A DNA stretch of 64,000 nt from DATFWC01 sp963777755 (GTDB lineage: Bacteria; Pseudomonadota; Alphaproteobacteria; Rhizobiales; Xanthobacteraceae). The stretch is from the NCBI GenBank assembly GCA_963777755.1, contig CAVZSC010000021.1:62001-126000 (forward strand). Reading direction: 5' to 3'. Each line of letters starts with the position of its first letter. Positions within the stretch are counted from its first letter, which is position 1. Below, one piece after another: positions 16,131 to 25,800 of the stretch. The notes beneath the pieces were generated by a model. That model was not told the DNA's origin. It worked only from the letters and a program-made list of their open reading frames with translations, and made no database searches. The translations under genes were made by a program, and so were the position numbers.

Positions 16131-16505
16131 TCATCGGCCTCGATCGCCGTCGAGCGGACCCCGCTGGATTACCCCGGCCGAGCGCATGACGTTGAGCACG
16201 CCGGCCGTGAACCCGAGCAGCAGGAAGACGATCAGTCCCCAGGGAGAGGTCCCGAGCCACCGGTCAAGGAGCCACCCGAGAATGAAGCCGACGACGACGC
16301 CCCCGACCAGCTCGGCTGACAACCGCATCCCGCGGGCGAACCCCGACATGTCGGCGGTCGGCCGGGACGCAGAACCGGGTTCGACGGGACGGCGCGGACC
16401 CACCTGGTCGAGCCGCTCGCCGAGACGCCGAAGCCTCGCGGAGAGAGCAGCTTCTTCGGCCGACCGGGAACCTCGACTATCCTCGCCGCGCGCGTTGTCG
16501 CTCAT
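16131..16505 (-). CDS. atpI: AtpI-type F0 assembly protein
   Basis: 124 residues. A charged N-terminal half (SARLRRLGERLDQVGPRRP) is followed by two transmembrane helices around VVVGFILGWLLDRWLGTSPW and GLIVFLLLGFTAGVLNVMRS, the AtpI/MgtF signature. It helps assemble the c-ring. First gene of the F0 operon. Start MSDNARGEDSRG chosen over a longer upstream frame. Confidence 0.85.
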   Translation of the reverse strand: MSDNARGEDSRGSRSAEEAALSARLRRLGERLDQVGPRRPVEPGSASRPTADMSGFARGMRLSAELVGGVVVGFILGWLLDRWLGTSPWGLIVFLLLGFTAGVLNVMRSAGVIQRGPLDGDRGR

Positions 16506-16818
16506 CTCTCGACACCCGCCCGGCGCGGCAAAAGCAACCCCGCCGCCCTGAAAAGCCGCTCGGACCATATCGAGGCGGCCGGCCCCGTGTCAAGAATTGG
16601 GCCTTTTTGATCAAACGACTGATATCGCTGGACGAATCAACACTCGTATACCGATCGGCCGCGGCATCCTGGCAGGAGCGCCGGCGTTGCACGGGGCGCG
16701 CGCGGTCGTACCGAGGTTGATCCTGATTCGGCCGGGCAGGCGTTGTGATACAGTGATCACGCCCCGATGCCGCCGCACATCCATGGTGGCCTGCGGGAGC
16801 GACAAGCGGAGGATGATC
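16506..16818. other. Divergent intergenic region between atpI and a secreted protein gene
   Basis: 313 bp that must hold the promoters of the F0 operon (leftward) and the rightward gene at 16819. The only clear feature is the palindrome TTTGATCAAA at 16606-16615, about 100 bp ahead of atpI. It lacks the spacer of an FNR box. No coding sequence is supported. Confidence 0.5.
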
Positions 16819-17271
16819 ATGCTGCGGATCCTCTTCGTCACTATGTTTCTCACCCTCGCGGTTTCGGCTCAGGCCCAGGTCATGGCGCCGGATAGCGAGA
16901 ACGGGCGTTTCACCTTCAACCAGGTCCAGGACGGCTTCCTGCGACTCGACACCCGGACCGGCAACGTCTCGCTGTGCGGCAAGCGCGCTGCCGGCTGGGC
17001 GTGCCAGGCGGTGCCGGACGACCGGACCGTGCTGGAAAGCGAAATCGCGCGACTGCAGGGGGAGAATGCCACCCTCAAGCGCGAGATGATCGCCCGCGGG
17101 GTGCCGCTGCCGGGCGGGCTGAGCGCCGAAGCGCCCGGAGTCAAGCCGCAGATCGAGCTGAAACTGCCGAGCGAGGCCGAGATCGACCGGGCGATGGCAT
17201 TCATGGAGAAGATCTGGCGCCGGCTGATCGACATGGTCCAGAGCGTGCAGAAAGACAAGGATAAGCTGTAA
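16819..17271 (+). CDS. Exported coiled-coil hypothetical protein
   Basis: 150 residues. A signal peptide (MLRILFVTMFLTLAVSAQA) is followed by a short beta domain, RFTFNQVQDGFLRLDTRTGN with VSLCGKRAAGWACQAVPDDR. It holds two cysteines that could form a disulfide. A predicted coiled coil follows (VLESEIARLQGENATLKREM) and then a helical C-terminus. The second of two close ATGs (16813/16819) is chosen because GGAGG is properly spaced from it. Small proteins of this layout are common in Rhizobiales but I know no function. Confidence 0.65.
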   Translation: MLRILFVTMFLTLAVSAQAQVMAPDSENGRFTFNQVQDGFLRLDTRTGNVSLCGKRAAGWACQAVPDDRTVLESEIARLQGENATLKREMIARGVPLPGGLSAEAPGVKPQIELKLPSEAEIDRAMAFMEKIWRRLIDMVQSVQKDKDKL

Positions 17272-17326
17272 TATTAATTCAGTACAACCGAATTTTCATT
17301 TTGGCAGAACGAACTACCCTCACCCC

Positions 17327-17782
17327 GTGTACATCACGCACAAGGCCGCACCCGATCTTGTGGCGACCGGCGTTCTGGCCGTGGAGACGCCGGGCGAGGG
17401 TTTTTGCGAGATCACCGGGGAGGTTAGCCGTTTCCTGAGCGAGTGCGAGGCCCAGGACGGCGCGCTGTTTCTCTATCTGCGCCATACGTCCGCATCGCTG
17501 GTGATCCAGGAGAACGCTGATCCGGATGTGCGCACCGACCTGACCACGGCGCTGCGGCGGCTCGCGCCGGTCGACGCCGGCTGGGTGCATGATACGGAAG
17601 GTCCCGACGACATGCCGGCCCACGTCAAGACCATGCTGACGGGGGTCTCGCTGCACGTGCCGGTGATGGCGGGGAAACTGGCCTTAGGGACCTGGCAGGG
17701 CATCTATCTCGTGGAGCATCGCACGAGACGGCACAGCCGCGAGGTCGTCCTCCAGTTCATCGGCAGCCGTCAGCAGCGCTGA
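17327..17782 (+). CDS. YjbQ (UPF0047) family protein
   Basis: 151 residues starting at GTG. It carries the family hallmarks GALFLYLRHTSASLVIQENA, DPDVRTDL, the HDTEGPDDMPAHVK motif with metal-binding-type His/Asp residues, and LGTWQGIYLVEHRTRRHSRE at the C-terminus. YjbQ proteins are a single conserved domain; thiamine-phosphate-synthase-like activity has been described for relatives, but the physiological role is unclear. Transcribed rightward, 55 bp after the secreted protein gene. Confidence 0.88.
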   Translation: MYITHKAAPDLVATGVLAVETPGEGFCEITGEVSRFLSECEAQDGALFLYLRHTSASLVIQENADPDVRTDLTTALRRLAPVDAGWVHDTEGPDDMPAHVKTMLTGVSLHVPVMAGKLALGTWQGIYLVEHRTRRHSREVVLQFIGSRQQR

Positions 17783-17796
17783 CGGCGTTTCGGGCA

Positions 17797-18033
17797 TCAA
17801 CGGGTCGCGCGAGCGAACCAGAACAGCATCACGGCGAAAACGATCATCGCGGCCTGCACCGGCATATAGAAGCCGAGCGGCAGCTCGAGCACCGGGACGA
17901 CGATCTTGTTGAGGGTCTTGATGTACGTGCTGGTCACGAAGAACAACACGATCCATGCACCGAACATGACCAGCACGAGGTTCTTGAACCGCGGCCAATA
18001 GTCTGATCGGTACAACGTATACAAGGCTAACAT
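17797..18033 (-). CDS. DUF4212-type symporter small subunit, orphan copy
   Basis: 78 residues, two transmembrane helices. The pattern YWPRFKNLVLVMFGAWIVLF, LNKIVVPVLELPLGFYMPVQ, then a helix ending WFARATR is the DUF4212 small subunit of VC_2705-type sodium:solute symporters. The paralogue at 21566-21829 has LNHIVIPILGFPLGFYMAAQ at the same place. Unlike that copy, this gene has no large symporter subunit next to it. Start MLALYTLYRSDYW chosen by homology. Confidence 0.7.
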   Translation of the reverse strand: MLALYTLYRSDYWPRFKNLVLVMFGAWIVLFFVTSTYIKTLNKIVVPVLELPLGFYMPVQAAMIVFAVMLFWFARATR

Positions 18034-18309
18034 GGCTCCAGCCCTTTCTAGGCACCTGGGGAAACGTCGCGAACTTGAGGCGACAATAGCCAGGCGTGGC
18101 ACTCGACTTCTGTGAACGCCGTCACATTGCGACATCACTGCCGCGTTATGACCGAGCAACTCTGAGGCCGAATTGTTAACGGAACCTGACGGGTGTCACT
18201 GGTCGATTACGGATGTTGCCTTTTCGCAACAAAGGCGGCCGCCAGCCCAGGCCTTAACCAAGGCTGTGGCCGTGCCGGACTGGTCATTGCCGACAGGAAT
18301 AGGTGGAAT

Positions 18310-18678
18310 TTATAGGCCGAGCAGCGAGAACAGGAGCGCAAGCACCCACATCGCAATGGCTATCGCCGAGGTCCACAGTGCAAATGTCAGGTAGGTATCG
18401 CGCAAAACGGTGGCGCTCGCCCACTGGGCGTAGGCTTCCGGCGGGCGGAAATCCTTGTCCAGGTAGAGCCACATTTCGGTCTTGCGGTAGTCTTTGGTCA
18501 ACGCTTCACGCGCCTTGTAGATGAGGATGCCGGCCATCAGGATGGTGAGGGTGCCGCCGGCCTGGAACGCGGCGCGCGGGTCGAACGACAGGCCGATCAT
18601 CACGCAGAAGATGGCGAGCGATCCGAAGCCGCAGGCGCGCAGGACCGTCTCGTACGCGATCTGGCGCATGTGCTCCAT
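18310..18678 (-). CDS. Hypothetical membrane protein
   Basis: 122 residues with about four hydrophobic segments. Two lie in the first half (GSLAIFCVMIGLSF; GTLTILMAGILIYKAREALT) and a paired hydrophobic C-terminus follows a soluble loop (DYRKTEMWLYLDKDFRPPEA). GAGAGGAC precedes the ATG. The order TM-TM, KDYRKTE-W loop, TM-TM is common among small rhizobial inner-membrane proteins, but I do not recognise a named family. It is upstream of the orphan DUF4212 gene in the same direction, 276 bp away. Confidence 0.6.
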   Translation of the reverse strand: MEHMRQIAYETVLRACGFGSLAIFCVMIGLSFDPRAAFQAGGTLTILMAGILIYKAREALTKDYRKTEMWLYLDKDFRPPEAYAQWASATVLRDTYLTFALWTSAIAIAMWVLALLFSLLGL

Positions 18679-18794
18679 GCGTGTCCTCTCGTCCCCGGCG
18701 GCGGCGTGAGGCTAACGCAGTCGAGACGAGCGGGGCAATTGTGGAGTGGGGTCAAAATCGCGTGTCCCGCGCACGGCCGCGGGAATGCCGCCGA

Positions 18795-19118
18795 CTATAG
18801 GCCGACCTGAAGGAAATTGCCCATCGCCGGCAGCGTCAGCACGGCGGTGCCGGCCAGCCAGATCCACAACGAGGCCTCGGTCGAGTCGTCCTTCACCCCG
18901 ATCACGCGCTCGTAGATGGCCGCCGGGATGCCGCCGAGGATGACGGTCGCGGTCGACAGCATCAACGAGGAAAAATAGAAAATAAGCGCTTCGCTGCCGA
19001 ACAGCGTCGCCGACATGAAAGTCTGGCTGAAGAAATAGCCGAACAGTCGCAACGGATTGAACATCCCGTTGACCATGCCGAAAAAGGCAATGCCGACATA
19101 ATAGAGATTGCGATTCAC
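18795..19118 (-). CDS. Hypothetical membrane protein, coupled to the YggT-like gene
   Basis: 107 residues from a GTG (VNRNLYYVGIAFFGMVNGMF) eight bases after the stop of the preceding gene, so probably translated by coupling. Two or three hydrophobic segments, with TLFGSEALIFYFSSLMLSTA, GGIPAAIYERVIGVKDDSTE and a last helix SLWIWLAGTAVLTLPAMGNF. No known domain recognised. The frame is open further upstream inside the neighbouring gene, so the exact start is uncertain. Confidence 0.6.
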   Translation of the reverse strand: MNRNLYYVGIAFFGMVNGMFNPLRLFGYFFSQTFMSATLFGSEALIFYFSSLMLSTATVILGGIPAAIYERVIGVKDDSTEASLWIWLAGTAVLTLPAMGNFLQVGL

Positions 19119-19126
19119 AGCGCGGC

Positions 19127-19432
19127 TCAGCTGGGACGGGGTGCAACGGTCAGCAGGAAGACGTAGAGCAGAAAGACGCGAATCCAGAACAGCCATACGA
19201 AGCTGAACAACCAAAGCACGACCGGGATCGTCGCCCGCGGCGTGACGAGCGCAAAGACGGCCACGACCGGATCAGTGATTCGGCAGAAGAACCGCCAGAT
19301 GTAGTTGGACGAATCCGGCGCGAGGAGCAGCCCGAGGATGGCGCGGCCGAGCAGCGTGTACATCAGCACCGCCAGCGCATAGTCCGGCAGGTAGTAGTAC
19401 CAGTGGGTCAGTATCGGATTGGCAGCGTGCAT
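19127..19432 (-). CDS. YggT-like small membrane protein
   Basis: 101 residues, starting MHAANPILTHWYYYLPDYAL. Two to three transmembrane helices flank the loop PDSSNYIWRFFCRITDPVVA followed by VFALVTPRATIPVVLWLF. The combination of LGR, WRF--RITDPV and TP-P in the middle resembles the YggT/Ycf19 repeat, single rather than duplicated. Those proteins affect membrane or cell-division organisation. It precedes the hypothetical gene at 18795 in a two-gene unit and lies downstream of the symporter terminator. Confidence 0.6.
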   Translation of the reverse strand: MHAANPILTHWYYYLPDYALAVLMYTLLGRAILGLLLAPDSSNYIWRFFCRITDPVVAVFALVTPRATIPVVLWLFSFVWLFWIRVFLLYVFLLTVAPRPS

Positions 19433-19502
19433 GCCGCTCACTCTCCCGGCGCAATCCAGGATGCCGGCCGCGCTCGAGGCAGGCAAGGGGGCGAAAATGA
19501 AA

Positions 19503-19522
19503 CGGGGTCCCGAAGGACCCCG
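19503..19522 (-). terminator. Rho-independent terminator after the symporter gene
   Basis: On the minus strand: CGGGGTCC, a TTCG tetraloop, GGACCCCG, then TTTCATTTT. The 8-bp GC-rich stem with a stable UUCG loop lies 26 bp past the symporter stop codon. It separates the DUF4212-symporter unit from the YggT-like genes. Confidence 0.8.
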
Positions 19523-19547
19523 CTTCCGAGGATGGCCGGCTCGCCCA

Positions 19548-21552
19548 TCAGACCTTTTCTTCGATCACCGTGCGACCGCGCGGCTTGCGGATCTCGTCGA
19601 TGAAGGCTTGCATCTCCTTCGACGGCTCCTTGCCCATCAGGCTGACGACGTAGATCACCAGGAAGCCGAGCGGCATTCCCAGCAATCCGCAGTTGATGTT
19701 GTTGAGGTCGAACCAGCCGACCTTGTTGGCCAGCGGGTTCGTCGCGCTCGCCGGCACGTCGGCAGCCCATTTCGGATCGGCCAGGAGCTGACCGACATTG
19801 ACCAGCGCCTGGCCCGTCTCCGGGTTCAGGAGCGACGTCATGCCGAAATAGGTCACGCCGGCCTGCGGGAAGTACCTCGAGGTCACGAGATAGAACAGGC
19901 AGATGCCCCATCCCGCAATGATCCCGCAGATGGCGCCCGTCGTGGTGGCACGCTTCCACCAGATGCCGAGCACGATCGCCGGGAAATTGCCCGCCATGGC
20001 GAGCGAGAACGCCCAGCCCACCATCGCCAGGATGTCCGATGGTCTGGTGGCCGCGAGGGCCGCCGCCGCTACTGCGACGAAGAACAGCAGGACACGGGCG
20101 ACGGTGAGCCGTCGGATCGTCGGCGCGTTCGGATCGATCATCTTGTAGTAGATGTCGTGGCTGAGCGCGTTGGCGATGGCGAGGAGGAGCCCGTCGGCGG
20201 TGGAGAGCGCGGCGGCGAGACCGCCCGCCGCCACCAAGCCGGAGATCACGTACGGAAGGCCCGCGATCTCCGGCGTGGAGAGCACGATCACGTCCGTGTT
20301 GATCACGAAGTCCTGGAACCGCAGGACGCCGGGATGTCCCGCGATCGCCTTGCAAGCATCGATAACCGCTTGAACGCTTGCGGCATTCTTTCCGCACACC
20401 TGGATCAGGCCGAGCTCGCCCCATTGGAACATCCACGGCCGGATCTGCGTGAGGTCCCTGCCGATGATGTTGGTATAGACCTCGAGCTTCGAGAACGCCG
20501 CGTAGGCCGGCGCCGAGAAGTAGAGGAGGAAGATGAATAGCAGCGACCACGCGACCGAATCCCGCGCTTCCTTCACCGACGGCGTGGTGAAATAGCGCAT
20601 CAGGATATGCGGCAGCGACGCCGTGCCGACCATCATGCAGAAGATGATCCCGAAATAGTTCAACGGGGTGTAGTTCATGAACGGCTGAATGTGCGGCCTG
20701 AGCGTCCCAGGCGGACAGGCTTGCTGCGTGCACAGCACTGCGAGCCCGTCCTTCACCAATTGCTGCTCGCGGGCCGTGATCTCCAGAATCGCCTGCCCAT
20801 AGGTGAGCTCGGGAATCGGAATGCCGAACTTCTTGGTCGACAGGATCACGATCGGCACCAGATACGCGACGATGAGCACGATGTATTGCGCGATCTGGGT
20901 CCAGGTGACCGCACGCATGCCGCCGAGCATCGCGCACAGCAGGATGCCGACGAGGCCGGCGAACACCGCGATCTCGAACTGCATGCCGAGGAAGCGCGAG
21001 GCGATGATGCCGGTACCGTAGATCTGCGCCGTCACGTAGGTGAAGGAGCAGCAGACCAGCACGATCACTCCGAGGAAGCGGGCGAAGTTGCCGCCGTAGC
21101 GGAACGACAGGAAGTCGGGCACCGTGTAGGCGCCGAACTTGCGCAAGTACGGTCCGACCAGGATCGACACCAGCACGAAGCCGCCGGTCCAGCCGAGCAC
21201 CCAGGCGAGGCCGTCATAGCCGAGCAGGAACAGGGAGCCGGCCATGCCCACGAACGAGGCCGCCGACATCCAGTCGGCGCCGGTCGCCATGCCGTTGTAG
21301 AAGGCCGGAACCCGCCGGCCGGCGACGTAATACTCGGAGACCTGTGCGGTCCGCGTCATCACGCCGATGACGGCGTAGACCGCGAGCGTGAAGAACACGA
21401 ACAGATAGCCTAGCACCTTGTTTGGCACGCCGACCTGCTCGAGGATGGCGAGCAGGATGATGAAGGCGAGGAAGCCTCCCGTGTAGGTGCCGTACATCCG
21501 GCCGAGAATTCTTGATGAAATCCGAGCTGGCGGCAGACGTCTGAGTGGCCAT
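19548..21552 (-). CDS. Sodium:solute symporter (SSS, acetate/VC_2705-like), apparent frameshift near the start
   Basis: Large subunit of a two-part sodium symporter working with the DUF4212 protein directly upstream. About 13 helices; signatures include YVAGRRVPAFYNGMATGADW, MSAASFVGMAGSLFLLGYDG, FLSFRYGGNFARFLG and LAAALSTADGLLLAIANALS (sodium-site region). The best ribosome site (GGGAGGATCGCAC) is ahead of the ATG at 21552 (MATQTSAASSDFIKN), but that frame leaves the gene at about 21510. The rest (ILGRMYGTYTGGFLAF) is in another frame. Removing one A from the AAGAATT run would join them. Otherwise translation would have to begin at the ATG at 21497. So it is either mutated or mis-assembled. 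Confidence 0.8.
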
Positions 21553-21565
21553 GTGCGATCCTCCC

Positions 21566-21829
21566 TCAGTCTTCTTCGGCGAAGCCGTATTTGCGGTCGA
21601 TCGCATTCTGCTGCCTGGCGAACATGAACAGCATGACGACGAATGCGATCAGCGAGCCCTGCGCCGCCATGTAGAAGCCGAGCGGAAAGCCGAGGATCGG
21701 AATGACGATGTGGTTGAGCGGCTTCACGAACATGTGGACGACGTAGCCGAAGAAAAACCACAGCCCCAGATGCGTCAGCATCAAGCGGGTGGTCTCCCGC
21801 CAATGCGCTTCTTCTTTGGTCTCAGCCAT
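21566..21829 (-). CDS. DUF4212 symporter small subunit
   Basis: 87 residues, two helices: HWRETTRLMLTHLGLWFFFG, then LNHIVIPILGFPLGFYMAAQ, a second helix, and the basic RQQNAIDRKYGFAEED tail. This is the small partner of VC_2705-type sodium:solute symporters and sits 13 bp before the symporter start, so the two are co-transcribed. Probable role: uptake of acetate or another short carboxylate at the inner membrane. Confidence 0.88.
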   Translation of the reverse strand: MAETKEEAHWRETTRLMLTHLGLWFFFGYVVHMFVKPLNHIVIPILGFPLGFYMAAQGSLIAFVVMLFMFARQQNAIDRKYGFAEED

Positions 21830-22217
21830 GATCGATTACCCTCCCTTGCGATGCGATGAGCCGGCGCGCGCTCGGCCATCCGCATGATTGACGATGAGAA
21901 GCATCTCGACGGCTGATGTCGTCTTGGCCCCTCATACGGCCGCAAAATCCCCAAAAGGCTTCGAAGCCGACGGCGACGCTAACATTCCCGGCGCGCATGC
22001 CGTATAAGACTTTCGGCGAAAATCCCCGTGTTTGCGTTTGGCGGCGCGGGCGTTTTTCTTGGGCGCCGGAGTGGGCAGAAGCGCCCATCTCTGCTGCAGC
22101 GCAGCAAACCCGGAGAGCCTCGCTTCCGGCGCTTGCGTCGGATTCGGCAGGATTGGACAATGGCGGCGGGAGCAGACCCGCGTCGGCAGGTCAGGGATGG
22201 AACGTTTGAGTGATACG
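21830..22217. promoter_or_regulatory. Divergent control region between symporter operon and CrbR-like regulator
   Basis: 388 bp between divergently transcribed genes, so promoters for both lie here. AAAATCCCC occurs twice (about 21945-21955 and 22018-22028), roughly 70 bp apart in the same orientation. These are candidate regulator sites, but there is no further evidence. No credible gene is seen. Confidence 0.4.
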
Positions 22218-22880
22218 ATGGCTTACCGGCTGGTCATCGCCGACGATCACCCGTTGTTCCGCGGGGCCTTGCGCGAGGCCGTATCCGGACAGTTCGCGCA
22301 AGCCGACATCGCCGAGGCCGGCTCATTCGACGAAGTGGGCGAATTGCTCGACCGCGGCGGGGACGTCGATCTGGTGCTGCTCGACCTCACCATGCCGGGC
22401 GTGCGCGGCTTCTCCGGGCTCATGTACCTGCGGGCGCAATATCCCAGCGTGCCGGTCGTTGTCGTCTCCGCCAACGACGACGTGGCGGTGATTCGCCGGT
22501 GCATGGAGTTCGGCGCATCCGGCTTCATCCCCAAGACGCTCGGCATCGACGCGATCCGGCAGGCGATCACGCGGGTGCTCGAAGGCGGCGTGTGGACCCC
22601 GCCGGACGTCGACATCAAGGGCTCCTCCGATGCGGAGACCGCCGAGCTGGTGCAGCGCCTCGCCTCGCTCACCCCGCAGCAGGTGCGGGTCCTGATGATG
22701 CTGTCGGAAGGCCTGCTCAACAAGCAGATCGCCTACGAGCTCAGCGTCTCGGAGGCGACGGTGAAGGCGCACGTCTCGGCGATCCTGCAGAAGCTCAGGG
22801 TGGAAAGCCGCACCCAGGCGGTGATCGCCGCCGCCAAGATCGAGGCCGGCCAGTGGCCGCAGCCCGCCCAGAACGGGTAA
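22218..22880 (+). CDS. NarL/LuxR-type response regulator, CrbR-like
   Basis: 220 residues. Receiver domain (about 3-120) with the acidic pair ADDHP at 8-12 and phospho-acceptor Asp56 in VLLDLTMPG, and KT in the switch loop (GFIPKTLG). A LuxR helix-turn-helix follows: LTPQQVRVLMMLSEGLLNKQ, then IAYELSVSEATVKAHVSAIL. An alternative ATG seven codons upstream (22197) is possible. It faces the transporter-kinase gene tail to tail, with 8 bp between stops, and lies upstream of the symporter operon. This matches the CrbS/CrbR acetate-switch arrangement known from gammaproteobacteria. Confidence 0.87.
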   Translation: MAYRLVIADDHPLFRGALREAVSGQFAQADIAEAGSFDEVGELLDRGGDVDLVLLDLTMPGVRGFSGLMYLRAQYPSVPVVVVSANDDVAVIRRCMEFGASGFIPKTLGIDAIRQAITRVLEGGVWTPPDVDIKGSSDAETAELVQRLASLTPQQVRVLMMLSEGLLNKQIAYELSVSEATVKAHVSAILQKLRVESRTQAVIAAAKIEAGQWPQPAQNG

Positions 22881-22888
22881 GGCCGTAA

Positions 22889-25800
22889 CTACTCCGCCGC
22901 CACGCGATGCGCGCGCCACTGGGCGATCAGCGCCCGCAGCGCGGCGGGCTTTACGGGCTTGTGCAGCACCTGGATGCTGCGGCGCTGCGCATCCTGGCGC
23001 ACGTGCGGGCTGCGATCGGCGGTGATCAGGATCGCCGGCAGGTCGGAGCCGAAGCGCCATCGCAGCTGCACGATCGCGTCGATGCCGTTGCCCTCGTCGA
23101 GGTGGTAGTCGACCAACAAGCCGTGCGGGGTCGCCTTGGCATCCGCCAGCGCCGCGATGGCCGATTTCGCGTCCGCCGCCTTGTACACGCTGCAGCCCCA
23201 GCCGCCGAGCAGCGTCTCCATGCCGTCGAGAATCTGCGCGTCGTTGTCGACGCAGAGCACAACCATGTCGGCGAGCTGCCCGGGGTCGACGCGCTGGAGC
23301 TCTCTCGCGCGCGCGTCGCTCGGCAGCGCCGGCGCCAGCGGCACCTCGACGGAGAAATGGGAGCCGCGGGTTGGCGTCGACTTGAGATCGACCTTGTGGC
23401 CGAGCATGCGCGCGATGCGTTCCACGATCGATAGCCCGAGCCCGAGCCCGCGCGCAACCCTGGCACCCTGGTCGAGCCGGTGGAACTCCTTGAAGATCAC
23501 CTTCTTTTTCGACGCCGGAATGCCGAGGCCGGTATCGTAGACGTCGAAGCGCAGACGCTTGCCGTCGCGCCGGCAGCCGACCAGCACGCGCCCCTTGGGC
23601 GTGTACTTGATGGCGTTGGAGATCAGGTTCTGCAACAGCCGGCGCAACAGGCGGCGATCGGAGCGCACCGCGCACGAGCTCGCGACAAACGTGAGCTCAA
23701 GTCCTTTGGCTTTCGCCAGCGGCGTGAATTCGACCTCCAGCTGGCGGAGGATCTCGTCGATGCGGAAGCTCGTGAGCTCCGGCTTCAAGGCGCCGGTATC
23801 GAGGCGCGAGATGTCGAGCAGCGCGCTCAGGATCTCCTCGACCGCCTCCAGCGACGCGTCGAGGTTCTCCACCAGCCGGCCGTCCTCGCCGGGCCCCTGC
23901 CGCTCGACCAGGCTGGTGACATAGAGCCGTGCGGCGTTGAGCGGCTGCAGGATGTCGTGGCTCGCCGCCGCAACGAAGCGGGTCTTGGAGATGTTGGCAT
24001 CGTCGGCTTCCGCCTTGGCGCGCGCGAGCGCCGCATTGAGCCGGGTGAGCTCCTCGGTGCGCTCGCGCACCCGGCCCTCCAGCGTCTCATTGGCACGTTC
24101 CAGCGCCTCCGCCGCCTCGACACTCGGCGTGATGTCGGTAAGCGTCATGACGAAGCCGCCGTCCGGCATCCGGTTGGCGCGCACCTCGATGACGAGGCCG
24201 CGCGCCGCGAAGCGCTCGAGGTACGGCTCGGCCCCTGAGACGTAGCGAACGCTGCGCTCGCGCACCAGCTCCTCGACTTCGCCCGCGCCGAGCGCGCCGC
24301 GCTCCGCATTGAAGCGCAGGATCTCGTCGAGGCGGATGCCGAGCCGCACGAACTCCGGCGGCAGGTCGAGGATCTCGCCGAACTGCCGGTTCCAGCAGAT
24401 CAGCTGCAGGTCCTTGTCGAACACCGCGATGCCCTGGCGCACATGGTCGAGCGCCGTCTGCAGGATCTCGCGATTGTACTGGATCGCCGTATTGGCGTCG
24501 TCGAGCAGCTTGAGCGCGGCCGCGGTCGAGACCGTCCGCTTGCGCAGGAGCAGCGACAGGACGAGGCGCGACGAGGCCGCGCCGATCGCCGATGCCAGCA
24601 GGTGCTCGGCATAGCGCAACAGATGGAAGTCGGCCTCGTGTCCGGGCTCGAGGCTGATACGCCGCGTGGCGGCAAAGCTTTCGAGCGAGGCGCGCGTGCG
24701 CTCCTCGCCGAGATAGCGCGACACCGTGGCCGTCAGCTCTTCCACGGTGACCGAAGAGCGCCACAGCCGGAAGCTCGGAGTCATCGGCGCGAGCGCGGAG
24801 GGAACGAACAGGTTGGCCTGGAGGCGCTCGATCGATTCCGGCGCGCGCGCGAGCGAGAACGCCACATAGGCGATCACGTTCAGGGCTAGGCTCCACACCA
24901 CGCCGTGCACCAGTGGCGGCAGGTCGAGCCCGAGCAGCGCCTGCGGCTTGAGCAGCGCGATCTCCCAGGGACCGCGCGTGAGGATGCCGTGGCCGACGAG
25001 GCCGATGTCGGCGAAATTCGGCAACAGCAGCGTATAAGCCCAGGTGAGCAGGCCGATCGTCATCCCGGCGATCGCTCCCCGCGCGGTGCCGCGGCGCCAG
25101 GCGAGCCCGCCGAAGAATGCGGGCGCGAGCTGCGCAACGGCGGCGAACGACAGCAGGCCGATCGAGGCGAGCTGCGCTTCGCCGGCCGAGCGGTAATACA
25201 TGTAGGCGAGGAAGAAGATGGCGAAGATCGCCACCCGCCGCACCATCAGCAGCAACGCTCCCATGTCGCGGTAGCCGGCGACGAGGGCTTCGCGGCGCTT
25301 GAGCACCAGCGGCACGACGATGTCGTTGGAGATCATGATCGCCAGCGCCACCGATTCGACGATGACCATCGCGGTTGCGGCGGAGAGACCGCCGACAAAG
25401 GCCGCAATGGTCAAGACGTCGGAGCCGGCCGCCAGCGGCAAGGCCAGCACGAACATGTCGCTGTCCATCTTGCCGAACGGAAAATGAAGCAGGCCGGCGA
25501 CCGCGATCGGCACAACGAACAGGTTGATCAGGACCAGATACGCGGGGAACACCCAGGCGGCACGCCGGATCTCGGCCTCGCTGTTGTTCTCCACCACCAT
25601 GACGTGAAACTGGCGCGGCAGCAGCACGATGGCGAAGAACGACAGGAGCGTCATGGCAAGCAAGGTGCCGAACTGCGGCTCACGGGTCAGCACGGACGCG
25701 ATCCGCGGCTGCTCCATGGCGCGGGCGAACAGCTGCCCGGGTCCATCGAACATGACGAAGGTGACGAAGATTCCGACCGCCAGGAAGGCGACCAGCTTGA

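Noticed and set aside
16606..16615. TTTGATCAAA palindrome ahead of atpI as an FNR box
   Set aside because: FNR/FixK boxes need four bases between TTGAT and ATCAA; here the half-sites overlap.
18034..18309. Possible gene or regulatory RNA in the gap downstream of the hypothetical membrane protein
   Set aside because: Open frames here have no ribosome site or sensible composition, and the only hairpins are short. I see nothing reportable in it.
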